From: Fidelibacterota bacterium
Lineage (GTDB): Bacteria; Fidelibacterota; UBA8477; JABMPR01
Direction: 5' to 3'
Length of the DNA stretch: 9,309 nucleotides
Assembly (NCBI GenBank): GCA_030596225.1
Contig: JAUVKO010000065.1
Span: 1-9,309 of the forward strand
Part shown: positions 1 through 4,965 of the stretch, piece after piece
Numbering within the stretch: the stretch's first letter is position 1
Layout: every line of letters begins with the position of its first letter
Made by a program: the position numbers and the translations under genes
The notes under the pieces: model-generated
Told to the model about the DNA's origin: nothing
What the model saw: the letters and a program-made list of their open reading frames with translations, nothing else
The model's database searches: none

Positions 1-554
1 ATCGCATCCATGGCCGCTTCATCCAAGCCGGTCTTGGGAATACCTTTAAGAATGATCGTTTCCTTAACCCGGCCATCTTTACCAATAGTAGCCTGGACAA
101 TCACAGTTCCCTCGATACCCGCTTCGCGAGCGATCTCAGGATAAATTACTGCTTTCTGGATCGCACCATAGCCACCTATGGGTTCTGGCGGTTCATCATA
201 GGCAATGAAGATCACATTGCTTTCTGGCGGTGGTGGTGGTTCATCCAGAATCTCAAAGTCTTCCAAATCGGTCTCTTCGATGGTGAAATCTTCATCGATC
301 TCCTCATCTTCAGATTCAATGGGAATGGAAGGACGAGCCGGTGGTGGTGGTTTATCAAACTGTTGAGTTTCCGGTGGAATCTCAATGTTCTCGATGGGAG
401 CCACATACGTTTCCTGTACCAATACCTCTGTGGTAAATTTTGGGATAGCATACAGAACAACCGTGAAAACACTCAACACGAGAACCGCACCGATTTCAAG
501 ATATTTACGATGCTGCAACTTAACCGAAGCATGAGGATGTTGTTGTTCTATCAT
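1..554 (-). CDS. tonB: TonB energy-transducing protein (3' end cut by window)
   Basis: Predicted TonB: couples the ExbB/ExbD proton motor in the inner membrane to TonB-dependent receptors in the outer membrane. The 184 residues visible show a short cytoplasmic N-terminus, one membrane anchor at about 21-37 (IGAVLVLSVFTVVLYAI), and a periplasmic linker with two proline runs (about 69-72 and 106-110) around a strongly acidic stretch (79-102). A TonB_C-type domain begins near 125 with YPEIAREAGIEGTVIVQ and KDGRV. The end of that domain lies beyond position 1, so the gene is truncated by the window, not broken. The ATG at 554-552 follows a GGGAG ribosome site inside the end of the preceding exbD, whose stop is only 4 nt upstream. 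It is the last visible gene of the exbB-exbD-exbD-tonB operon. The acidic rather than Pro-Lys/Pro-Glu linker is a little unusual. Family assignment is secure; the receptor partner is unknown. Confidence 0.93.
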   Translation of the reverse strand, partial: MIEQQHPHASVKLQHRKYLEIGAVLVLSVFTVVLYAIPKFTTEVLVQETYVAPIENIEIPPETQQFDKPPPPARPSIPIESEDEEIDEDFTIEETDLEDFEILDEPPPPPESNVIFIAYDEPPEPIGGYGAIQKAVIYPEIAREAGIEGTVIVQATIGKDGRVKETIILKGIPKTGLDEAAMDA

Positions 555-558
555 AGTC

Positions 559-966
559 CTACTCCCTCGGTTTTGCTGAATAGTTTAGTTTTAAACAACC
601 ACCCTCGCGCAGTTCCTGATGAATATCAGTGATGATTGCCATTTCCGTTTGCCTGTCCGCCTTCAAAGAAACTGTTAATTGTGGATCAGCAACAACTTTA
701 TCATACATGATTGTCCGGATCTTACCCATATCTATGATCACATCATCGATTGAGATTGTTCCTTCTGCAGTCGCCCAGATATGGGAAACATGTGTATTCC
801 CCTCCAGTTTGGCGATCTTTTTTGCTTCTGGAAGGATCAGTTTCAAACCTTGAAATTCGCGCAAGACCGTTACGACCATGAAGAAAATCAGCAACATAAA
901 AATGATATCAGGCAGTGAGGATGTAGGAATCCCGGATTCGGTTTTTATTTTTCGTTTTAGGCGCAT
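559..966 (-). CDS. exbD: ExbD/TolR family proton-channel subunit (second copy)
   Basis: A 135-residue ExbD/TolR protein, typical length for the family. It has a basic cytoplasmic N-terminus (MRLKRKIK), then a single transmembrane helix starting at SLPDIIFMLLIFFMV (about 18-34), and a periplasmic domain. Asp20 in the helix matches the conserved membrane Asp that carries protons in ExbD/TolR. The periplasmic part includes the family-like segment LTVSLKADRQTEM (about 97-109). The start follows a GGAAAG ribosome site lying in the last codons of the first exbD; the intergenic gap is 3 nt. It is clearly diverged from its neighbour at 970-1386 outside the membrane segment, so the pair is an old duplication or a heteromeric arrangement rather than a recent copy. 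Function as ExbD rather than TolR is inferred from the adjacent tonB and the absence of pal/tolB/tolA in view. Confidence 0.94.
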   Translation of the reverse strand: MRLKRKIKTESGIPTSSLPDIIFMLLIFFMVVTVLREFQGLKLILPEAKKIAKLEGNTHVSHIWATAEGTISIDDVIIDMGKIRTIMYDKVVADPQLTVSLKADRQTEMAIITDIHQELREGGCLKLNYSAKPRE

Positions 967-969
967 GAT

Positions 970-1386
970 CTAACTTTCCGGGTCTGCAATCGAAATACGT
1001 TTAGCGTTGGCCTGTTTAAGCTGGTCAATTACATCAACGTAGATTTTGTATTTGGTCCGGGAATCTGTTTTGACAGAAAAGATCATCTTGTCATTAACGG
1101 CCAGAAGTTGTTTAGCAATCTGTTTTATTTCGCGGACATCCACTATGCGAATATCGCCACCACTGCCAATAGCTACTTTTCCCGAAGCACTCACCAAGAT
1201 ATTGGTGATGTTCTTCTTGTGCACTTCAACTGATTCTCCCTTATCCGGAAGAACCATTCCCAGTCCCTTATCCATATTAATGGTCGTGGTAACCAGGAAG
1301 AAGAGCAACAGCATGAATACAATATCCGGGAGGGATGCTGTGGGAATTTCTCCGCCGCTTCGCTTTTTCCTTTTCTTAAACGCCAT
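970..1386 (-). CDS. exbD: ExbD/TolR family proton-channel subunit (first copy)
   Basis: A 138-residue ExbD/TolR protein. The N-terminus is very basic (KKRKKR) and cytoplasmic; the transmembrane helix covers about 19-37 (SLPDIVFMLLLFFLVTTT) with Asp21 as the predicted proton-binding residue; the rest is a periplasmic domain with a FSVKTDSRTKY segment near 103-113. It lies 26 nt after exbB and 3 nt before the second exbD, so the three are almost certainly co-transcribed and translated together. The ribosome site is weak (a GGGG about 12 nt before the ATG), in contrast to the good site of exbB. Assignment to ExbD over TolR follows from the neighbouring tonB. The two copies may form mixed dimers or serve different receptor sets; the sequence does not decide this. 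Confidence 0.95.
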   Translation of the reverse strand: MAFKKRKKRSGGEIPTASLPDIVFMLLLFFLVTTTINMDKGLGMVLPDKGESVEVHKKNITNILVSASGKVAIGSGGDIRIVDVREIKQIAKQLLAVNDKMIFSVKTDSRTKYKIYVDVIDQLKQANAKRISIADPES

Positions 1387-1412
1387 AGTTTCTGCTAACC
1401 CCGATTATGGTG

Positions 1413-2027
1413 TTATTGTTTTTTCTCCAGAGATTCAATCGTATCAATCAGATTGATAGATGATTCTTCCATCTTGACGATCAATTTATCGATCATAAAA
1501 GTGAAAACATTCTGGGAAAATTGAATGATCATCGCCACGACCAAACCAAAGAGTGTCGTTAACAGTGCCATTGAAATACCTACAGCAACCAGTGCTGGCT
1601 GAATATCATTAGCAGCCGCGATGGAATCAAAGGCTTTAACCATGCCAAATACAGTTCCTGTGAATCCCAGCATGGGAGCGATAGAAACCACTGTTGATAA
1701 CCAGATCATATTATTCTCGAGAAAAGACATTTCGATAGATCCGGCACTCTCAATAGCTTTTTCTACTGCAATAGTACCACGACCAACCCGGGAAAGACCT
1801 GCCAGATAAATGATGGGAACAGAACCAGGAGTATTACGACACACTTCCAATGCTGCATCTACACCTTGTTCTTTTAAGGTAACTTCAATTCTTTTTAGAA
1901 AGGATGATGTCTGAACGGTTGTCCTGAATAGACTAATCGCACGTTCAACAACAAATACCAGTCCAAATATAAAAACCACAAGAATCGGCCACATAAATGG
2001 CCCACCGTTATAAAACCACATAACCAT
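1413..2027 (-). CDS. exbB: ExbB/TolQ/MotA family proton-channel protein
   Basis: A 204-residue inner-membrane protein that forms the pentameric stator around the ExbD dimer and uses the proton gradient to energise TonB. Three membrane segments are visible: about 11-27, 106-132 and 145-168. The family motif appears as LGFTGTVFGM at 120-129. The soluble region between helices 1 and 2 is cytoplasmic, as in ExbB. I chose the ATG at 2027 because AGGAGG lies 9 nt upstream. An in-frame ATG at 2084 would add 19 residues, but it has no comparable ribosome site and falls inside the predicted -10 box, so it would not be transcribed from that promoter. The gene is first in the exbB-exbD-exbD-tonB operon, 130 nt after the S41 peptidase gene. 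Confidence 0.95.
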   Translation of the reverse strand: MVMWFYNGGPFMWPILVVFIFGLVFVVERAISLFRTTVQTSSFLKRIEVTLKEQGVDAALEVCRNTPGSVPIIYLAGLSRVGRGTIAVEKAIESAGSIEMSFLENNMIWLSTVVSIAPMLGFTGTVFGMVKAFDSIAAANDIQPALVAVGISMALLTTLFGLVVAMIIQFSQNVFTFMIDKLIVKMEESSINLIDTIESLEKKQ

Positions 2028-2040
2028 TCTGATTTTCCTC
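2028..2040 (-). promoter_or_regulatory. Strong ribosome binding site deciding the exbB start
   Basis: AGGAGG on the minus strand lies 9 nt before the ATG at 2027. It is the best Shine-Dalgarno site in the window and supports the shorter 204-residue ExbB over the 223-residue reading. Confidence 0.8.
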
Positions 2041-2083
2041 CTAATCCTATATAAGATATTAACTCGATTTGACCAAGCGCACA

Positions 2084-2112
2084 ATCATAGTTTGATACGG
2101 CTCTAAAGTCAA
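2084..2112 (-). promoter_or_regulatory. Predicted sigma-70 promoter of the exbB operon
   Basis: On the minus strand, -35 TTGACT (2112-2107) and -10 TATGAT (2089-2084) are separated by exactly 17 nt; each box differs from the consensus by one base. Transcription would begin near 2077, giving a leader of about 50 nt before the exbB ATG. This suggests the TonB motor operon can be expressed independently of the S41 peptidase gene upstream. No operator or Fur-like box was recognised beside it. Confidence 0.6.
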
Positions 2113-2127
2113 TCAAATTTCCGTTAT

Positions 2128-2155
2128 GACTTCGAGTTTCTACCTAACCCGAGTC
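2128..2155 (-). other. Hairpin just after the S41 peptidase gene
   Basis: In the minus-strand transcript the first bases after the S41 stop codon can fold into an imperfect stem (GACT-CGGG against CTCG-A-AGTC, one bulged A, one G-U pair) with an 11-nt loop. There is no following U-run, so it is not a standard rho-independent terminator. It could protect the 3' end of the message or weaken read-through into exbB. Weak evidence. Confidence 0.25.
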
Positions 2156-2157
2156 CT

Positions 2158-3756
2158 TTATTTCAAATACTCTGCTGCAGCTGCAATCTCACGAGCTTGA
2201 TCAAAGTATTGAAGCGCTTCCTGGACTTGATTATCCATCTTCGTTCTAATTTGATATTGCTCATTACGCCCCCACAGCTTACCGGCGAGTTCACTTTTGA
2301 TAAAAAAGTGGATGGTTTCCTCATCCCCTCGTATCTTTTCTTCATTCAATTCAAGATCTTCTATGGCAAATATCTTCTCATAAACTTCATCCATGAGTGA
2401 CTCTGGAATCACAAAATCATGCTTGAATTTCTGCCAATCTTCGGCCAACTCCGGATGTGCGCTGGCATGGTCTGAAGCAATTTTGAAAAAGAATCTAATG
2501 TCATGTCGGCGCAGCTTGGCAAGGTCTCTGGACATAACAGCCGGATCCTCAAGAAAAATATCCGGAGTGATCCCACCGCCGCCATATACCGTACGTCCTG
2601 TTTTGGTCGTAAATTTTGGCTTTTCTTCCAGTTTGGTTGTATCCTTACCATGATCTCTTTCGCTGAGTTCAAGATAGTAATCCCTGGCATCACCATTTTC
2701 ATAATGACGCTGAATCAATCGGCCACTGGGTGTATAATAACGAGCGACGGTTACACGAACAGCAGAACCATCACGCAAGGGGTATTGTCTCTGGACCAGA
2801 CCTTTGCCAAAGCTGGTCTCTCCGACTACGATCCCGCGATCTAAATCCTGTAATGCTCCCGCCAAGATCTCACTGGCAGATGCTGAACCGCGATTGATCA
2901 TAGCAATTATGGGCTGCTTATAAAAGGTGGCTTTATGTTTGGAGTACATCTCCTCATTCGCATTCTTCAAGCGCCCTTTGGTTGACAATATTTTCTCACC
3001 CCCTGGTAAAATATGATCCACAATCTTGATAACCTCATCCATGTAACCACCACTGTTATTGCGGAGATCAATGATGAGTTTGTCCATCCCTTGAGCCTGT
3101 AACTCAGTAATGGCTGTGATCACCTCTTCAGAAGTGGTGGATGAGAACCGATTCAGCAAAATGTACCCGGTACCGTCATCCATGACGAACTTGGCTAAGA
3201 CACTGTATATGGGAATCTTATCACGAATGATACTGACTGGAATCAATTCGCTTTCTCCCAGCCTGGCGATCTCTAGCTCAACTTTTGAACCCTTGGGACC
3301 ACGCAGTTTATCAAATACACCATCCCGGGTGATCTTGTAAGCTGATTCATTGTCAATTTTAACGATCTGATCACCTGGATGAAGCAGACCATCAGAAGGT
3401 GATCCAACAATGGGAGTAATGACGGTGATATAATCATCTATGATATCAAACTCAATACCGATACCCTCAAAATTACCTCGAAAGCTCTCATTGATCTGAT
3501 CCATACGATCCGCAACAATGTAGACTGAATGAGGATCCAGAGCTTCCATGAGACCATTTTGGGCACCGATCATGGTTTTATCCCAGTCAACATCTTCAAC
3601 ATAATTAGTATTGATGATTTTGACCATATCCTGAAAGTCGCGCCATTTATTGTAAAAGTCACTCCCCTGGGCAAAGAGATCCTGTCCTGAGGGGCTCAGT
3701 GCAAAAATCCCGACAAGAACGAGGGAGACAAGTGTAATATATTTTAAGGTTCTCAT
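2158..3756 (-). CDS. C-terminal processing peptidase, S41 family (PDZ-containing)
   Basis: A 532-residue exported serine protease of the CtpA/CtpB/Prc family, expected to act in the periplasm on the C-termini of envelope proteins. Residues 1-30 form a signal peptide or N-terminal anchor (hydrophobic core about 7-20, AQ near 29-30). A helical segment follows to about 90, then a PDZ domain at about 95-178 (GIGIEF; GDQIVKIDN at 128-136). The peptidase core spans about 185-355, with IDLRNNSGG at 229-237, GSASASEI at 290-297 and SFGKGLVQ at 315-322. By comparison with B. subtilis CtpB spacing (S309, K334, Q338), the catalytic set is Ser293, Lys318 and Gln322. Residues beyond about 405 form a helical C-terminal extension, as in many FCB-group homologues. 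The ATG has no clear ribosome site. The gene sits upstream of the exbB operon on the same strand but is separated by its own 130-nt gap and a predicted promoter. Confidence 0.96.
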   Translation of the reverse strand: MRTLKYITLVSLVLVGIFALSPSGQDLFAQGSDFYNKWRDFQDMVKIINTNYVEDVDWDKTMIGAQNGLMEALDPHSVYIVADRMDQINESFRGNFEGIGIEFDIIDDYITVITPIVGSPSDGLLHPGDQIVKIDNESAYKITRDGVFDKLRGPKGSKVELEIARLGESELIPVSIIRDKIPIYSVLAKFVMDDGTGYILLNRFSSTTSEEVITAITELQAQGMDKLIIDLRNNSGGYMDEVIKIVDHILPGGEKILSTKGRLKNANEEMYSKHKATFYKQPIIAMINRGSASASEILAGALQDLDRGIVVGETSFGKGLVQRQYPLRDGSAVRVTVARYYTPSGRLIQRHYENGDARDYYLELSERDHGKDTTKLEEKPKFTTKTGRTVYGGGGITPDIFLEDPAVMSRDLAKLRRHDIRFFFKIASDHASAHPELAEDWQKFKHDFVIPESLMDEVYEKIFAIEDLELNEEKIRGDEETIHFFIKSELAGKLWGRNEQYQIRTKMDNQVQEALQYFDQAREIAAAAEYLK

Positions 3757-3865
3757 AGCTACTTTATAATTACAGTTTCCTTCTAAGGTTCCAAATTAAA
3801 TCAATGGCTCGTAAAATAATGGTCATATTGATTTGATGAAAGCATCCATTTGGACGTACCAGATA

Positions 3866-3896
3866 ATAATAGCACTTTGGTCTAGTTAGTAATCAA
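3866..3896 (-). promoter_or_regulatory. Possible promoter of the S41 peptidase gene
   Basis: Within the 189-nt gap upstream of the S41 gene, the minus strand has TTGATT (3896-3891) and TATTAT (3871-3866) separated by 19 nt. The boxes match consensus at four and five positions, but the spacing is long. The predicted leader would be about 100 nt. The rest of the gap shows no convincing terminator for the gene ending at 3946, so read-through from that gene is also possible. Confidence 0.25.
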
Positions 3897-3945
3897 TCGA
3901 TTCGGCTGCGAGGATTATAACTGGATAAGCGTCCTCATACATCGG

Positions 3946-4692
3946 TTAAAGGATTACATAGAGCTGAAAACGAAAGAACAAGGCACGCAAAAGAACTTCC
4001 GGAGAATCACTAATTACCTTATTGTGATAAAGTTTCCAGCTACCGGCAGCCGCAACCTGTTCATTCCAGCCGGCAATGGCTTTAAAACCCATGGAACGTG
4101 AAATATCAAAACGCATCCCAAGATAGGGTTGGATAACCGGTGTCCAGGAAGACAATTCAAAAGCCTGACGAAGCGAGTCACCTGAAACGATATTGGTCCA
4201 ACTCTCATTGGCCGGAGAAGAACTGGCATTTAATGATGCCTGTCCAATTCCAAACAGTGAACCACCCAGTAATTTGAAACGTGATCGTGAGTGAGTATTA
4301 AATTCAGCGGTTACTCCCACTTGACTAACAACAAAATTAATCATGTAATCAACATTGGCAGCGTCCTGTGCGTAGGCTAAATATTCTCCCTGGCCGGCAT
4401 ACATACCAATGGTCCAGTGAGGCGTAACCTCGCCGAAACCCTCAAAGCCTGTGACCAGCATTCCACTACTATTGATGATCGAGGTGTTGGTGGGGTCACC
4501 AATATCAAAATGAGCACCCGGTGAGAAACTACTCAAGGCCGCAAACGCAGTTTCATCCAGTTCGAAAGAAAGCATATAAGAAAATGCCGGACCAATAGCG
4601 CCTCGCAGCACGGTCTTCCCTTCAGCAAATTGTGCCTGCAGTGAGCCTGCCATTACCAGTAAAAAAATAATTGTATTGATCCATCTTTTCAT
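3946..4692 (-). CDS. Exported protein, probable small outer-membrane beta-barrel, function unknown
   Basis: A 248-residue protein not assigned to a named family. Residues 1-20 form a clear signal peptide (MKRW, hydrophobic 8-16, cleavage likely after LQA at 18-20). The mature part has no long hydrophobic helix. Instead it shows alternating hydrophobic/polar segments rich in Gly, aromatic residues and Ser, for example WTIGMYAGQGEYLAY, QVGVTAEF, FKLLGGSLFGIG, and VIQPYLGMRFDI followed by MGFKAIAGW, as expected for beta-strands of an outer-membrane barrel. The last residues (FRFQLYVIL) could be a closing strand but lack the usual terminal Phe. The ATG at 4692 is preferred because GGGAGG lies 10 nt upstream and the signal peptide starts there; an in-frame ATG at 4755 would bury the signal peptide. 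It lies upstream of the S41 peptidase and divergent from the large surface protein. A soluble periplasmic role remains possible. Confidence 0.75.
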   Translation of the reverse strand: MKRWINTIIFLLVMAGSLQAQFAEGKTVLRGAIGPAFSYMLSFELDETAFAALSSFSPGAHFDIGDPTNTSIINSSGMLVTGFEGFGEVTPHWTIGMYAGQGEYLAYAQDAANVDYMINFVVSQVGVTAEFNTHSRSRFKLLGGSLFGIGQASLNASSSPANESWTNIVSGDSLRQAFELSSWTPVIQPYLGMRFDISRSMGFKAIAGWNEQVAAAGSWKLYHNKVISDSPEVLLRALFFRFQLYVIL

Positions 4693-4700
4693 CTTTTCAT
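4682..4700 (-). repeat. Two-copy 8-bp tandem repeat spanning a start codon
   Basis: On the plus strand CATCTTTT occurs twice in a row followed by CAT; on the coding strand this reads ATGAAAAG ATGAAAAG ATG. The second ATG (4692) starts the 248-residue exported protein. The first (4700) opens an out-of-frame ATG-AAA-AGA-TGA whose stop overlaps the real start. The repeat therefore sets the distance between the GGGAGG site and the start codon. Confidence 0.7.
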
Positions 4701-4875
4701 TACCTCCCTGTATCAGCCAGCAGAATGCAAACGACCTTCCATGTACTGTGATCACATAAATATCGCTTGATAACTTGTGCTTCTTTTCAACTCAAAACAA
4801 GCAGTTGGAACAATATACTTACTCTCGATTTTTTACACAAGTCTTTTAAGAATTTACTTTAAGTGTCAGCTTAAA

Positions 4876-4904
4876 TTTATATTGCATACAGTAGCTTAGC
4901 CCAA
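4876..4904 (-). promoter_or_regulatory. Possible promoter of the exported beta-barrel gene
   Basis: On the minus strand, TTGGGC (4904-4899) and TATAAA (4881-4876) are 17 nt apart. The -10 is good, the -35 poor. It would give a leader of roughly 180 nt, which is long, so a nearer promoter cannot be excluded. The -35 box overlaps the inverted repeat at 4896-4916. Confidence 0.3.
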
Positions 4905-4916
4905 TAAATTGGCTAA
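4896..4916. repeat. Inverted repeat (possible operator) in the divergent region
   Basis: TTAGCC and GGCTAA are perfect complements, separated by CAATAAATT. Allowing one bulged C, the arms extend to nine pairs (TTAGCC(C)AAT / ATTGGCTAA). It overlaps the -35 of a candidate minus-strand promoter and lies 50 nt before the plus-strand start, a plausible position for a regulator that affects both genes. No U-run follows, so it is not a terminator. Confidence 0.45.
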
Positions 4917-4918
4917 AA

Positions 4919-4932
4919 GTTTGGAGTAGGAT
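4919..4932 (+). repeat. Left arm of a 14-bp inverted repeat flanking the large surface-protein gene
   Basis: GTTTGGAGTAGGAT is the exact reverse complement of positions 8223-8236. It lies in the 5' leader, ending 33 nt before the ATG at 4966, too far to serve as its ribosome site. The match does not extend beyond 14 bases on either side. Confidence 0.85.
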
Positions 4933-4965
4933 TCAAAAGTTTTAATCATACAGAAATGGGTTTCC

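Larger units (their letters stand above)
4693..4965. promoter_or_regulatory. Divergent AT-rich intergenic region
   Basis: This 273-nt stretch separates two divergently transcribed envelope genes and must hold promoters for both. It has no coding signal. The best promoter-like pair for the minus-strand gene is at 4876-4904. For the plus-strand gene I see only weak candidates (for example TTGCAT at 4882-4887 and TAAATT at 4905-4910, 17 nt apart), and no strong ribosome site, only GGG shortly before the ATG. An inverted repeat at 4896-4916 and one arm of a gene-flanking repeat at 4919-4932 also lie here. Confidence 0.5.

Noticed and set aside
556..568. GGAGTAGGA before tonB, shared with the 14-bp repeat around the surface-protein gene, as a third repeat copy
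   Set aside because: Only nine bases match and they coincide with the tonB ribosome site, where such purine-rich sequence is expected.
2028..2084. A 19-residue N-terminal extension of ExbB from the ATG at 2084
   Set aside because: It lacks a ribosome site like the AGGAGG before 2027, overlaps the predicted -10 box, and gives an atypical basic leader before helix 1.
3895..3902. AATCGATT palindrome in the gap upstream of the S41 gene
   Set aside because: Eight bases only, with no extension of the arms; expected many times by chance.
4747..4756. TGTGATCACA, a perfect 10-bp palindrome resembling fused CRP half-sites
   Set aside because: CRP sites need six bases between TGTGA and TCACA; here there are none. 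About nine perfect 10-bp palindromes are expected by chance in a window this size.
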